Shown here in pieces: positions 27,001 to 36,318 of a DNA stretch of 64,000 bases. The translations under genes and the position numbers were made by a program. The stretch spans positions 4,194,001 through 4,258,000 of the forward strand of contig NZ_CP092827.1 of the NCBI RefSeq assembly GCF_022533585.1, written 5' to 3'. Numbering within the stretch: the first letter of the stretch is position 1; every line of letters starts with the position of its first letter. The notes beneath the pieces are model-generated. The model was not told the origin of the DNA. It searched no databases and saw nothing but the letters and a program-made list of their open reading frames with translations. Origin of the DNA: Pseudomonas sp. LS.1a. Its GTDB lineage: Bacteria > Pseudomonadota > Gammaproteobacteria > Pseudomonadales > Pseudomonadaceae.

Positions 27001-27438
27001 TCAGGATTTTTCGAGGTTGGCCAGGATCCTGGCATGCACCCGCATGCACACCTGCAGTTCCGCCTCGTCCACCCCGGTGAACAGCTCCACCCGCAGTTGA
27101 TTGGCAATGGTCTCGATCTGGTCGATCAGCGGCTTGGCCGGCGGGCACAGCACAATCTTCTTCGCCCGCCGATCTTCCAGCACCGCCTGCCGGCGTACCA
27201 GCCCCTGCGCTTCCAGGCTGTCGAGCAGGCGCGCCAGGGTCGGGCCTTCGACACCCACGCTCTGGGCCAGCTCGCGCTGGGTCGGGGCATCTTCGAAACG
27301 GGCCAGGTGCAGCAACACCAGCCAGCGCGCCTGGGACAGGTTGAGCCCGGCCAGGCGGCGGTCCAGCTCGGCACGCCAACCGCGGGACATCTGGGCCAGC
27401 TGCATGCCGAAGCGGTGTTGATTGTCGGTCAGGGGCAT
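27001..27438 (-). CDS. MarR-family regulator
   Basis: A 145-aa MarR protein with the usual winged helix-turn-helix: LSQARWLVLLHLARFEDAPTQRELAQ, the recognition helix EGPTLARLLDSLEAQGLV and wing RRQAVLEDRRAKKIVL. This variant resembles the SlyA/HosA group. The palindrome CTAATTATTAG starts 21 bases before the ATG and is a likely autoregulatory operator. The ligand and targets are not visible; neighbours are unrelated. Confidence 0.88.
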   Translation of the reverse strand: MPLTDNQHRFGMQLAQMSRGWRAELDRRLAGLNLSQARWLVLLHLARFEDAPTQRELAQSVGVEGPTLARLLDSLEAQGLVRRQAVLEDRRAKKIVLCPPAKPLIDQIETIANQLRVELFTGVDEAELQVCMRVHARILANLEKS

Positions 27439-27458
27439 AAGCAACTCATTGAACAGAT

Positions 27459-27477
27459 CTAATTATTAGGCAGCTAA
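27459..27477. promoter_or_regulatory. candidate MarR operator
   Basis: A perfect palindrome CTAATTATTAG (27459-27469) overlaps TTAGGCAGCTAA (27466-27477), in the leader of the MarR gene. Overlapping palindromes at this place are usual for autoregulated MarR proteins. Confidence 0.45.
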
Positions 27478-27588
27478 CCATGGCCCGTCCCACGAGGCAA
27501 GGCTCGGGCACCCTGGAATGTTCGATAATCGTCAAAAAACATGACGAAGGTCAGCAGATAACCGTTCTGACCTCGATCCTGTCGCCAC

Positions 27589-29736
27589 TCACAGTTCGAA
27601 CTCGGCCGCCAGCGCCGCACGCACGCAGTAGAGCACGCCCTCCGGCACCCGGGCCCCGAACAGCGGCGCAATCGCCGACACCGGTGGCAGTTCGCCCTCG
27701 CCATCGAGGAAGGCATCCTGCACTTCCATCAGCAGGTCTTCCGGCAAGTCCAGGGCCTGCTCCAGGCTCAGCTCCTGGCGGCCCAGCGCCTCGGCCAGCA
27801 GGCTGTAGACGTTCTTCTCGCTGCAGTTGAGCTGCCCGGCGATCTGCGCCGGGGTCATCCCGGCGCGGGCCAGGCTGACCAGTTCGTGGCGCAGGTCCAG
27901 CACCACTTTCGGCGCCTCGTCGGTGCCGCCGCTGTTGTTCAGTACCTCGAGGAAGGCCTGGCCATAACGCTCCAGCTTGCGCGCCCCCACGCCGCTGACC
28001 TGGGCCATGTCGCTGAGGCTGACCGGCTGGCTGCGCAGCATCTCCAGCAACGTCGAGTCGGGGAAGATGACGTAGGGCGGCACACTGTGCTCCTCGGCCA
28101 GCTTGCGCCGCAGGGTGCGCAGTGCTTCCCACAGCTCGCGCTCTTCGGCACGCACCAGTTGGCTGGCCGGGCTGCCGCCACTGGACGACGAAGTCTTGGC
28201 GGTAGTCTGTGGCTTGAGGTCTCGGCGCAGCTGCAAGGTCACCTCGCCACGCAGCAGCGGCCGGCAGCTGTCGGACAGGCGCAGGCCGCCGTAACCCTCC
28301 AGGTCGATGTCGACCAGGCCGCGTGCCACCAGCTGGCGGAACAGCGAACGCCACTCGACCTCGGCCAGGCCTTTGCCGACGCCAAACACCGAGAGCTTCT
28401 CGTGGCCGAAATTGCGCACCTTCTCGGTGTCCTTGCCCAGCAGCACGTCGACCAGGTGACCGACGCCGTAGCGCTGACCGGTGCGGAACACCGCCGACAG
28501 CGCCTGGCGGGCCGGCTCGGTGGCGTCCCAGGTCTGCACCTGGTCGACACAGTTGTCGCAGTGCCCGCACGGTTGCTCGAGGGTTTCGTCAAAATAGGCC
28601 AGCAGCGACTGGCGGCGGCAGCGGGTTTCTTCGCACAGGGCCAGCATGGCGTCGAGCTTGTGCTGCTCGATGCGCTTGTGGCGCTCGTCACCTTCGGAGT
28701 TCTGCAGCATCTGCTTGAGCATCACCATGTCCTGCAGCCCGTAGGCCATCCAGGCATCGGACGGCAGCCCGTCACGGCCGGCACGGCCGGTCTCCTGGTA
28801 GTACGCCTCGAGCGACTTGGGCAGGTCAAGGTGGGCGACGAAGCGCACGTTGGGCTTGTCGATACCCATGCCGAAGGCGATGGTGGCAACCATGATCAGC
28901 CCTTCCTCGTTGAGGAAGCGGTGCTGGTTGGCCGCGCGCGTCTCGGCAGCCAGGCCGGCGTGATACGGCAGCGCCGGGAAGCCCTGGTCACAGAGGAAGG
29001 CGGCAGTTTCGTCGACCTTCTTGCGTGACAGGCAATAGACGATGCCGGCGTTGCCGCGGCGCTCGCCGAGGAAGGCCATCAGCTGCTTGCGCGGTGCCTC
29101 CTTGGGCACGATGCGGTAGAAGATGTTGGGCCGGTCGAAACTCGACAGGAAGCGCTCGGCGCCTTGCAGGTGCAGGCGCTGGACAATCTCTTCGCGGGTG
29201 CGCATGTCGGCGGTGGCGGTCAGCGCGATGCGCGGCACATGCGGGAACAGCTCGGCCAGTTGGCCCAGTTGCAGGTATTCGGGGCGGAAATCGTGGCCCC
29301 ATTGCGACACGCAGTGGGCCTCGTCGATGGCGAACAACGCGATATCCAGGTCGCGCAGGAAGTCGAGCATGCGCGGCTGCACCAGGCGCTCCGGCGCCAG
29401 GTACAGCATCTTCACTTCGCCACGGCGCAGGCGCCCGGCCAGGTCACGCTGCTGCTCCGGCGTCAGCGTGGAGTTCAGCGCGGCAGCTGGCACACCGAGT
29501 TCGTCGAGCGTGGCGACCTGGTCGTCCATCAACGCGATCAGTGGCGAAACCACCACCGTCAGGCCTGGGCGCAACAACCCCGGCACCTGGAAACACAACG
29601 ACTTGCCGCCACCGGTAGGCATCAGCACCAGGGCATCGCCGCCATTGGCCACGCAGTCGATGATCGCTGCCTGGCGCCCGCGGAAACTGTCGTAGCCGAA
29701 GACGTCCTTGAGAACGCGCTGAGCCTGTTCGAGCAT
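27589..29736 (-). CDS. recQ: ATP-dependent DNA helicase RecQ
   Basis: A 715-aa 3'-5' helicase acting in RecF-pathway repair and fork restart. Motifs in order: GRQ (Q22), Walker A PTGGGKS with Lys45, DEAH box [42 protein letters not shown] (motif VI), the zinc-binding cysteines [12 protein letters not shown]...CGHCDNCV, the winged-helix RQC domain and a C-terminal HRDC domain ([16 protein letters not shown]). An extra tail follows HRDC. I chose ATG 29736 with GGAG six bases upstream; a far longer reading would overlap the next gene. Confidence 0.95.
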   Translation of the reverse strand: MLEQAQRVLKDVFGYDSFRGRQAAIIDCVANGGDALVLMPTGGGKSLCFQVPGLLRPGLTVVVSPLIALMDDQVATLDELGVPAAALNSTLTPEQQRDLAGRLRRGEVKMLYLAPERLVQPRMLDFLRDLDIALFAIDEAHCVSQWGHDFRPEYLQLGQLAELFPHVPRIALTATADMRTREEIVQRLHLQGAERFLSSFDRPNIFYRIVPKEAPRKQLMAFLGERRGNAGIVYCLSRKKVDETAAFLCDQGFPALPYHAGLAAETRAANQHRFLNEEGLIMVATIAFGMGIDKPNVRFVAHLDLPKSLEAYYQETGRAGRDGLPSDAWMAYGLQDMVMLKQMLQNSEGDERHKRIEQHKLDAMLALCEETRCRRQSLLAYFDETLEQPCGHCDNCVDQVQTWDATEPARQALSAVFRTGQRYGVGHLVDVLLGKDTEKVRNFGHEKLSVFGVGKGLAEVEWRSLFRQLVARGLVDIDLEGYGGLRLSDSCRPLLRGEVTLQLRRDLKPQTTAKTSSSSGGSPASQLVRAEERELWEALRTLRRKLAEEHSVPPYVIFPDSTLLEMLRSQPVSLSDMAQVSGVGARKLERYGQAFLEVLNNSGGTDEAPKVVLDLRHELVSLARAGMTPAQIAGQLNCSEKNVYSLLAEALGRQELSLEQALDLPEDLLMEVQDAFLDGEGELPPVSAIAPLFGARVPEGVLYCVRAALAAEFEL

Positions 29737-29982
29737 GTGCAACTCCACAAATCGCCGTACCATCCTGGATACAGGCTGGACGAAAAACCCGCCCCGCACA
29801 CGCCAAATGCGTAAGCGGTTTTTGCCAGGCAGCCGGCAAAACCTGCCCCTGGATGAAAAATCGCGGAGTATACCGCAGCACCGCCCCGCGCAGGGCACCA
29901 CGGCGATAGACGTTCCCTTTGCCCCGCCGCCGTCGCAAGGTGCTAGAATTCGGTATCGTTTATTCCCCAAGGTAGCCCTGTA

Positions 29983-30570
29983 ATGTCCTTCGCCGAGCAA
30001 CTGACCCGCCTGCAAGCCTTCCTCGACGCCGACGAGCTGCACGAAGAAGCGCTGGACTATGTCGCCGCCCACGGCTACCTCACCGCCCTGTCGATCAATG
30101 CCGAGGAAGTGCCCGAGCGCGAATGGATCGACGCCCTGTTCGCCGAAGAGCCGCACTACGCCAGCGACGCTCAGCGCACCGAGATCGAAGCCACCCTGGT
30201 GGCGCTCAAGGCGCATATCGCCCGCCAGCTGGCCAGCGACGACGAGTTCGAGCTGCCGTGCGACCTGGACCTGACCGACGAGCCGGACGATTCCGACCTG
30301 CGCGGCTGGTGCATCGGCTTCATGGAAGGCGTATTCCTGCGTGAAGAGGCCTGGTTCGAGAACGCCGAAGAAGAAGTCAGCGAGATGCTGCTGCCGATCA
30401 TGGTCGGCTCGGGCCTGTTCGACGAGCAGCCAGAGTTCGCCGATATCGCCAGCAACGCCAACCTGCAGGACGACATGATCGTACAGATCCCCGAAGCGCT
30501 GACTGCGCTGTTCCTGCTGCTGCACGCCCCTGACGAAAAGCCGGCGCTGCTCAAACCACGCCACCACTAA
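29983..30570 (+). CDS. UPF0149/YgfB-YecA family protein
   Basis: A 195-aa acidic helical protein of the UPF0149 family: [22 protein letters not shown] and [19 protein letters not shown] are the signature segments. Homologues include E. coli YgfB and the N-terminal part of YecA; in P. aeruginosa YgfB affects ampDh3 expression, but orthology here is uncertain. It diverges from recQ and runs into the DUF454 gene seven bases later. Confidence 0.88.
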   Translation: MSFAEQLTRLQAFLDADELHEEALDYVAAHGYLTALSINAEEVPEREWIDALFAEEPHYASDAQRTEIEATLVALKAHIARQLASDDEFELPCDLDLTDEPDDSDLRGWCIGFMEGVFLREEAWFENAEEEVSEMLLPIMVGSGLFDEQPEFADIASNANLQDDMIVQIPEALTALFLLLHAPDEKPALLKPRHH

Positions 30571-30577
30571 GTCGCCT

Positions 30578-30943
30578 ATGCGATACCTGCTGCTGGCCAC
30601 CGGCTGGCTCAGCGTCGCGTTGGGGGTGTTGGGGATTTTCCTGCCGGTACTGCCCACCACCCCGTTCCTGCTATTGGCGGCGGCCTGCTTTGCCCGCAGC
30701 TCGCCGCGCTTTCACCACTGGCTGGTCCATCACCCGAAGCTCGGGCCGTGGATCCGCGACTACCTCAGTGGTGAAGGCATCCCCCTCAAGGGCAAGGTCT
30801 ACGCCATCGGCCTGATGTGGGCCAGCATCGGCCTGTCGTGCTATCTGGTGCCGCTGTTCTGGGCGCGCACCTTCATGTTGACCAGCGCCGTACTGGTAAG
30901 CCTGTATATCCTCAGCCAGAAAACTCTGCAGAAGCCAAAGTGA
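30578..30943 (+). CDS. YbaN-family (DUF454) inner-membrane protein
   Basis: A 121-aa protein with two or three hydrophobic segments and the DUF454 signature [21 protein letters not shown] followed by [20 protein letters not shown]. Function unknown. It begins seven bases after the UPF0149 stop, so the two are co-transcribed. Its stop codon overlaps the first palindrome of the lapE upstream region. Confidence 0.88.
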   Translation: MRYLLLATGWLSVALGVLGIFLPVLPTTPFLLLAAACFARSSPRFHHWLVHHPKLGPWIRDYLSGEGIPLKGKVYAIGLMWASIGLSCYLVPLFWARTFMLTSAVLVSLYILSQKTLQKPK

Positions 30944-30955
30944 CAATATTTTGTC
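30942..30955. promoter_or_regulatory. palindrome GACAA-TATT-TTGTC upstream of lapE
   Basis: Perfect 5-bp inverted arms around a 4-base centre, at the start of a locally AT-rich 312-base gap upstream of lapE. Half-sites of GTC type recall FleQ boxes, but the match is not exact. Confidence 0.4.
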
Positions 30956-30958
30956 GCC

Positions 30959-30986
30959 AAATATCAATTTCGCCTAACTGATATTT
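30959..30986. promoter_or_regulatory. inverted repeat AAATATCA-N12-TGATATTT upstream of lapE
   Basis: Perfect 8-bp arms with a 12-base centre. The repeat follows the first palindrome by three bases. There is no T run of terminator type, so an operator is more likely. Confidence 0.45.
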
Positions 30987-31088
30987 CTCTTATCCGAAAT
31001 AGTTCTGGAACCGCGCACGAACCCTGTATCCATTGGCTTTCACGGCTTTTAACGGTGCCGCAGCCTGTGTTTTTTTCGCGAACCAATT

Positions 31089-31103
31089 AGACAATATATG
31101 TCT
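31089..31103. promoter_or_regulatory. palindrome AGACA-ATATA-TGTCT upstream of lapE
   Basis: Perfect 5-bp arms around ATATA. It shares GACAATAT with the palindrome at 30942. The rest of 30987-31255 is AT-rich for this genome and shows no open frame of note. Confidence 0.4.
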
Positions 31104-31255
31104 TATATGGCAACTTGATATGAAGAAATCTTCTTATCTATCGCGTTGAATGTACTTAGCTGTGTTGTTAAAAACCTGCAACACTATACGCGGTAACTTT
31201 ATCGTCATTTTTTTGGCGAGCAGCAGGATCAATTCCAGGATCAGGGAGATGTACC

Positions 31256-32614
31256 ATGCGCGTTTTGAACCCCATCACCAGTGCATTACTGTTGGCCCTG
31301 GCGAGTGCCAACGTACAGGCGATGTCGATCACAGAGGCTGTCCAGAGCGCCGTGGACTACCATCCGCAAGTCAGCTCCAATCGCAACAGCAAGCTGTCGG
31401 CCGATGAAGATGTGAAGTTTGCGCGTGGTGGCTACTACCCTTCCGTGGATTTGGTCGCCGGCTATGGCCGCCAGCGTTCGGACAACACCACTACCCGTGC
31501 CGAGGGCAACCACAACAAGGAAACCCTCAACTACACCCAGTCCGAACTGCGCCTGCGGCAGATGATCTTCGACGGCTTCAACACCGCGAATGAAGTGGGC
31601 CGCACCGAAGCGGTCTCCACCTCCCGCGCCTACTACACCCAGGCCGTCGCCCAGGATGTCGCCCTGCGTGCAGTCGAGGTGTACCTGGAAGTGCTCAAAC
31701 GCCGTGAACTGGTAGCCCTGGCCAGGAACAACCTGCAAGCCCACCTGCGCGTCAACGACCAGATTGGCCTGCGCAACGAGCGCGGTGTCGGCAGCACCGC
31801 CGACCTTGACCAGTCCCGCGCACGTCGCGCCCTGGCAGAAAACAACCTGGACACCGCCGAAGTCGACCTGGCCGACGCCGAGGCCAACTTCTTCAGCGTC
31901 GTCGGCCGTATGCCGGACGAGCTGGAAAGCCCGCAGACCATCAAGGGCGAGGTGCCTGGCACCCTCGATGAAGCCCGCGACGGCATGCGCCAGAACAACC
32001 CGTACATCAAGTCTGCCCAGGCTGACGTGAATGCTGCCGAGCAGCAATACGAAGTGGCCAAGTCGACCTTCTACCCACGCTTCGACGCCATTCTGGCCAC
32101 TGGTGCCAACAACAACACCGGCGGCGAGAAAGGCCACAACAACAACGACTGGCAAGCTGGCGTTGAAATGAACTACAACCTGTTCCGCGGTGGCAGCGAC
32201 AAGGCTCGCCTGCAGTCCGACGCGCACAAGATCAACCAGGCCCTGGACATTCGCAACAACGCCCTGCGTGAGCTGACCGAGAACCTGAGCCTGGCGTGGA
32301 ACGCCATGAACAACGCCAGCAAGCAGTTGCCAACCGCGCGTGAATACGCCGAGACCACCAAGCGCGTGCGTGCCGCCTACCAGGACCAGTTCGGCCTGGG
32401 CCAGCGCACCCTGCTCGACCTGCTCGACAGTGAAAACGAGCTGTACAACGCCGACCGCCGCTACACCGAGGTGCGTTATACCGAGGAGTTCTCGCGCTAC
32501 CGTGTACTGGCGACCATGGGTGAGCTGCTGAGCAAGCAGCGTATTTCGCTGCCGCCGGAAGCGCTGGCTACCACCGAAGTACGCACCGAGGCGCGTTTGC
32601 CTGAGATGCGTTGA
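31256..32614 (+). CDS. lapE: TolC-family outer-membrane channel of the LapA adhesin secretion system
   Basis: A 452-aa outer-membrane efflux protein. A signal peptide ends near VQAMS (about residue 22); the rest is the TolC-type repeat of helices and strands, with AVQSAVDYHPQVSSNR at the start of repeat one and TLLDLLDSENELYNADRRYTEVRY in the last. The agglutination-protein type fits LapE, which joins LapB and LapC to export the giant adhesin LapA; lapABC is not in the window, as expected from its unlinked position in P. putida. The AT-rich upstream gap holds three palindromes. Confidence 0.9.
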   Translation: MRVLNPITSALLLALASANVQAMSITEAVQSAVDYHPQVSSNRNSKLSADEDVKFARGGYYPSVDLVAGYGRQRSDNTTTRAEGNHNKETLNYTQSELRLRQMIFDGFNTANEVGRTEAVSTSRAYYTQAVAQDVALRAVEVYLEVLKRRELVALARNNLQAHLRVNDQIGLRNERGVGSTADLDQSRARRALAENNLDTAEVDLADAEANFFSVVGRMPDELESPQTIKGEVPGTLDEARDGMRQNNPYIKSAQADVNAAEQQYEVAKSTFYPRFDAILATGANNNTGGEKGHNNNDWQAGVEMNYNLFRGGSDKARLQSDAHKINQALDIRNNALRELTENLSLAWNAMNNASKQLPTAREYAETTKRVRAAYQDQFGLGQRTLLDLLDSENELYNADRRYTEVRYTEEFSRYRVLATMGELLSKQRISLPPEALATTEVRTEARLPEMR

Positions 32615-32631
32615 TCGGGTTCGAGATCGCC

Positions 32632-32705
32632 GGGGCCACTCCCACAGGAGGATCAACTACTGTGGGAGCGGCCTTGTGTCGCGAAAGGGCTGCAGAGCAG
32701 CCCCC
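32632..32705. repeat. partial REP pair and hairpin after lapE
   Basis: A short left arm CCACTCCCACAGGA faces CTGTGGGAGCGGCCTTGTGT. A GGGCTGC-AGA-GCAGCCC hairpin follows and may end lapE transcription. Confidence 0.7.
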
Positions 32706-32711
32706 TTGCGC

Positions 32712-33311
32712 TCACTCGGTGCCATGGTTGCGCTGGAACGTCTCCTCGCCCATGGCCCTGATCTGCCCTTCGATCAACGCCTCGAACGGCGCCAGCAACG
32801 CATCGAAGCAGGCCGGTTGCTCCAGCGCATCGAGCGCCCCCACCACCGCCTCGATAGTCGACAGCGCCCCCGCCTCCGGCGCCTTGCGCAGCCGGTAGCG
32901 TGAAGGCGCGACAGCCCCCAGCGTCACCCGCGGCAACGCCACCAGCACCGGGTTCAGGTACAGCAGCTTGCGCGCCTTGCGCCAGGTACCGTCGGGCACG
33001 ATCAACAGCAAGGGTTTGTCTTCCGTCTCGCCATAGGCCTGCAGCACCTGGGCGTCGTCACCCGGGAACAGCAGGGCCGGCCGGTAACCGGGGGTAGCCA
33101 GCAGTTCGTTCAGGTCATCGAACACCTCACCTACCCGCAACTCGGCATTGTTCAGGCCAAGGGCGGCCAGGCGGGCAGTGTTCAGGGCATGGGCGGTTTC
33201 ACTGGGGTGCTGCAGCAGGATGACGCGGGTGCGGCTGTCGAGCGCGGGGATCAGTGGGCAGAGGCAATGGTCGAGCGGGCGCTGGCAGCGCTCGCAGCGG
33301 GGTCTGGGCAT
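32712..33311 (-). CDS. tapT: DTW-domain tRNA-uridine aminocarboxypropyltransferase
   Basis: A 199-aa DTW-domain protein. CERCQRPLDHCLCPLIP gives the Cys4 zinc site; LLQHPSETAHALNTARLA and IVPDGTWRKARKLLYLNP (the DxTW box) complete the family signature. The E. coli homologue TapT (YfiP) adds acp to uridine 47 of tRNAs from SAM. The start ATG at 33311 gives the family length; a longer reading to 33422 runs through the REP pair. Confidence 0.88.
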   Translation of the reverse strand: MPRPRCERCQRPLDHCLCPLIPALDSRTRVILLQHPSETAHALNTARLAALGLNNAELRVGEVFDDLNELLATPGYRPALLFPGDDAQVLQAYGETEDKPLLLIVPDGTWRKARKLLYLNPVLVALPRVTLGAVAPSRYRLRKAPEAGALSTIEAVVGALDALEQPACFDALLAPFEALIEGQIRAMGEETFQRNHGTE

Positions 33312-33365
33312 GGGGTTCTCCTTGGCGGGAACAGTTTGCCACAGAACCGGGGCCCGCTTTGCGGG

Positions 33366-33470
33366 CCTTTCGCCCTGTAGGAGCGGGCTTGCCCGCGATG
33401 CAGGCAATGCGGTGGCTGGCACGGGCTTCGCCCGTGATCGCGGGTAAACCCGCTCCTACAGGGCGAAAGG
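33366..33470. repeat. REP pair (TAGGAGCGGG subtype)
   Basis: Inverted arms CCTTTCGCCCTGTAGGAGCG and its complement between two minus-strand genes, with an internal hairpin (ACGGGCTTCGCCCGT) in the spacer. Confidence 0.88.
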
Positions 33471-33493
33471 GCTGCAAAGCAGCCCTTGCGATC

Positions 33494-35059
33494 TCAACGG
33501 TTGAACCGCTCCGCCAAGCTATGCAGGTACTCTGCCATGCGCTCCAGGTCCTGGCTGATTTCCGCGCCCTGCCTGGCCTGCCCGGCACTCTGGTCGCACA
33601 GCTGGGCAATCCTCACGATCTGCTGGTTGATGTCCTCGGCTACATGGCTCTGCTGCTCCGACGCCGTCGCCATCTGCTGGCTCATGCCAGTGATGCGGCT
33701 GACCGCCTGGGCAATCCCGCTCAATGCCGCCTGCACAGCCTCGACACTGTGCACGCTGTCCCGCGAGATCTGCTCACCACGGTTCGCCGTACTGACCGCA
33801 CGCTCTGCCCCGGCGCGCAACGACGCGATGATGTGATGGATTTCCTCGGTCGAGGCACGAGTGCGCTGGGCCAACGAACGCACCTCATCCGCCACCACGG
33901 CAAACCCGCGCCCCTGTTCGCCGGCGCGTGCCGCTTCAATGGCGGCATTGAGCGCCAGCAGGTTGGTCTGCTCGGCAATCGAAGTGATCACATCGACCAC
34001 GCTGCCGATCGACTGGGTCTGCTCGGCCAAGGCGTTCACCGCCTGGCCAATGTCATTGACGGCATCGCTCATGCTGCCCATGGCTTTCAGGCTCTGCAGG
34101 GCCAGCTCGCTGCCCTGCTGCGCCAGCTGGTCGGCATCACCCGCTGCGTGCGCCGTGCTCTGCACGTTGTGGGTAACCTCCTGGATGGTCGCCGCCATCT
34201 GCGCAATGGCAGTGGCGGACTGGTCGGTCTCGTTGCGCTGGCGGTCGAGCATCTGGGCCTGGGCATCGGACAAGTCGGACGACTGCGCCGCCCGCGACTT
34301 CACCCCGACCCCGGCATCCACCAGGCGGGTCAAGGCCGTTTGCAGGCGTGCCTCCTCACTGATGATGGCCAGGTCGAGCTGGCCCTGCAGGCCCGGGTTA
34401 TCGCTGTAGGTCAGCGCCACCAGCGGGCTGGTGAAGGCCTTGGGATGCTCGGCCAGCGTGTGGCGGATGGCCTGGTTCTGCCGGTGCTCGACCAGATACC
34501 AGGCCAGCAGCAGGCTGGCCATCAGCACCCCGAGCGCCGCATAAGTCGGCAGCCACAGGTAGCCCGCCGCCGACAGCAGGCCCGCACCGATCAAGGGCCA
34601 CCCGTGGCCCAGGCCATGCCCAAGCCGGGCCGCCCACGGCACCGGCGCGCGGCCGGCCCGCAAGCGAGCGTACAACGCCTCGGCGCGGCGGATCTGCTCG
34701 CGGGTGGGCACCGAGCGCACCGACTCGTAGCCACTGATGCGGCCCTGTTCGTAGATGGCCGTGACATAGGCGCTGACCCAGTAGTAATCGCCGTTCTTCG
34801 CACGGTTCTTGACCACGCCCATCCAGGGTTTGCCCTGTTTGATGGTTTCCCACATGTGGCCGAACACCGCCGGCGGCATGTCCGGGTGGCGCACCAGGTT
34901 GTGGGGTTGGCCGACCAGCTCGTCGTAGGTGAACCCGCTGATCGCCACGAAAGCGTCGTTGCAGTAGGTGATGCGGCTGTTGAGGTCTGTGGTGGAAATC
35001 AGGCGCTGATCGTTGGGAAAGGTTCTTTCGTGCTCAGTGACGGGCAAATTCATGCGCAT
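33494..35059 (-). CDS. aer: energy taxis receptor, Aer type (PAS-MCP)
   Basis: A 521-aa membrane chemoreceptor without a periplasmic domain. The N-terminal PAS domain (about residues 10-115) has the FAD-type pattern [29 protein letters not shown] and [21 protein letters not shown] hydrophobic hairpin lies near residues 165-210, and the C-terminal half is an MCP signalling module with the hairpin tip [20 protein letters not shown] (shown to 20 residues). It senses redox state through FAD and signals to CheA. I chose ATG 35059 with AAGGA nine bases upstream. P. putida carries several Aer paralogues. Confidence 0.92.
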   Translation of the reverse strand: MRMNLPVTEHERTFPNDQRLISTTDLNSRITYCNDAFVAISGFTYDELVGQPHNLVRHPDMPPAVFGHMWETIKQGKPWMGVVKNRAKNGDYYWVSAYVTAIYEQGRISGYESVRSVPTREQIRRAEALYARLRAGRAPVPWAARLGHGLGHGWPLIGAGLLSAAGYLWLPTYAALGVLMASLLLAWYLVEHRQNQAIRHTLAEHPKAFTSPLVALTYSDNPGLQGQLDLAIISEEARLQTALTRLVDAGVGVKSRAAQSSDLSDAQAQMLDRQRNETDQSATAIAQMAATIQEVTHNVQSTAHAAGDADQLAQQGSELALQSLKAMGSMSDAVNDIGQAVNALAEQTQSIGSVVDVITSIAEQTNLLALNAAIEAARAGEQGRGFAVVADEVRSLAQRTRASTEEIHHIIASLRAGAERAVSTANRGEQISRDSVHSVEAVQAALSGIAQAVSRITGMSQQMATASEQQSHVAEDINQQIVRIAQLCDQSAGQARQGAEISQDLERMAEYLHSLAERFNR

Positions 35060-35200
35060 CTTGGGCAATCCTTGCAAGGAGTAAAGGGGGAGGGTCAGCA
35101 ACACACGCACATGTGATGTATAGCAGGACGCCATTATGTTGTCGGTCAGCGGCGCCAAGAATTTAGCGCACGCCGACAAACTACAGACAGGCGCCGCCCC

Positions 35201-36094
35201 TCAGCCGACGTTGAGCTGGCTTTTGAGCAGGTCGCGGAAAGTCTGGATCAACGGCTCGCGACTGCGCCCGCGGCGAATGATCAGCGAGAACGGTGCCTGG
35301 TAACCGAAAGTAGACGGCGACAGCACGCGCAAGTCGCCCTTGTCGACCCAGGCCTGGGCATAGTGCTCGGGCAGGTAGCCGATGTAGGCCCCGGAGAGAA
35401 TCAGGATCAACTGCGCCTCCATGCTCTCCACCGTCGCTGCGCTGTGCTTGAAGCCATGCCGGGCCAGCTCGGCCTGGCTCCAGTAGCCCCGTCCGACCAT
35501 GCGCTGCTGGGTCACCACCGGCTCGGGAATGCGCCGTTCGGCATACAACGGGTGGCGGCTGCTGCAGTACAGCCAGTGCTGCTCACGGTACAGCGGCTGG
35601 TAAAGCAGCCCGCTCATGCGCGAGGAAAACGCCCCGATGGCAAGGTCCAGGCGGTTGTCCTGCACGCCCAGCTGCAGCTCGTAAGGGCTGGACACCGACA
35701 GGTGCAGGTGCACCGCCGGGTGTTCCTGGCTGTAGGCGCCGATGGCTTCGGCCAGCGGCAAGGCCCGGTCACCGACGGTGGAGTCGATCACCCCCAGGTT
35801 GAGGGTGCCGCGCAACTCGCCCTTCAGGGCGGCGGCATACTGCTCGAAACCGTCCAGCTCGGCCAGCAGGCGCAGGGTCTCCTGATGGAACAGCTCGCCC
35901 TTGCTGGTCAGGCTGAAACCGCCACGGCCGCGGTGGCACAGCACGATCCCCAGGGCGCCTTCCAGCTGGCTCATGTAGGTGCTGATGGCCGAGGTCGACA
36001 GGTTCAGCTCGCGCTGGGCGTTGGCGAAACCCTGGTGGCGCACCACGCTGACGAAGATGCGCAGCAGTTTCAGGTCGGGCAGGGTCGAGGCCAT
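35201..36094 (-). CDS. gbuR: LysR-family regulator of guanidinobutyrate catabolism
   Basis: A 297-aa LysR protein: helix-turn-helix RHQGFANAQRELNLSTSAIS (residues about 20-39) and an effector domain. It diverges from the ureohydrolase gene, as gbuR does from gbuA in P. aeruginosa, and a 24-base palindrome of high quality lies between them. The GbuR name rests on this context and on recalled family resemblance. I chose ATG 36094; an upstream extension has no support. Confidence 0.8.
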   Translation of the reverse strand: MASTLPDLKLLRIFVSVVRHQGFANAQRELNLSTSAISTYMSQLEGALGIVLCHRGRGGFSLTSKGELFHQETLRLLAELDGFEQYAAALKGELRGTLNLGVIDSTVGDRALPLAEAIGAYSQEHPAVHLHLSVSSPYELQLGVQDNRLDLAIGAFSSRMSGLLYQPLYREQHWLYCSSRHPLYAERRIPEPVVTQQRMVGRGYWSQAELARHGFKHSAATVESMEAQLILILSGAYIGYLPEHYAQAWVDKGDLRVLSPSTFGYQAPFSLIIRRGRSREPLIQTFRDLLKSQLNVG

Positions 36095-36147
36095 GGTGCA
36101 ACGTTCCGCAAGGGTATTTGCGCGCAGTCTAACCGCTCTGCCGGCCT

Positions 36148-36171
36148 TTAGTTCAGAAATTCCTGAACTAA
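36148..36171. promoter_or_regulatory. 24-base palindrome between gbuR and gbuA
   Basis: TTAGTTCAG and CTGAACTAA form perfect 9-bp arms around AAATTC. The site is 54 bases from the gbuR start and about 150 from the gbuA start, the place of a LysR regulatory binding site. Confidence 0.65.
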
Positions 36172-36318
36172 GTATTTGCCGGTAGCGATTTTTCCCCGGC
36201 ACTACCTTCAGCAGACTTGGCCGAAATGTCCCTGCCCGCCAGCAAGACCACACCTGGAAGGCGCGCGGCGGCACAGGTTCGAACAACCAGAACAATCGAC
36301 CGACTGATGAGGCCCACC

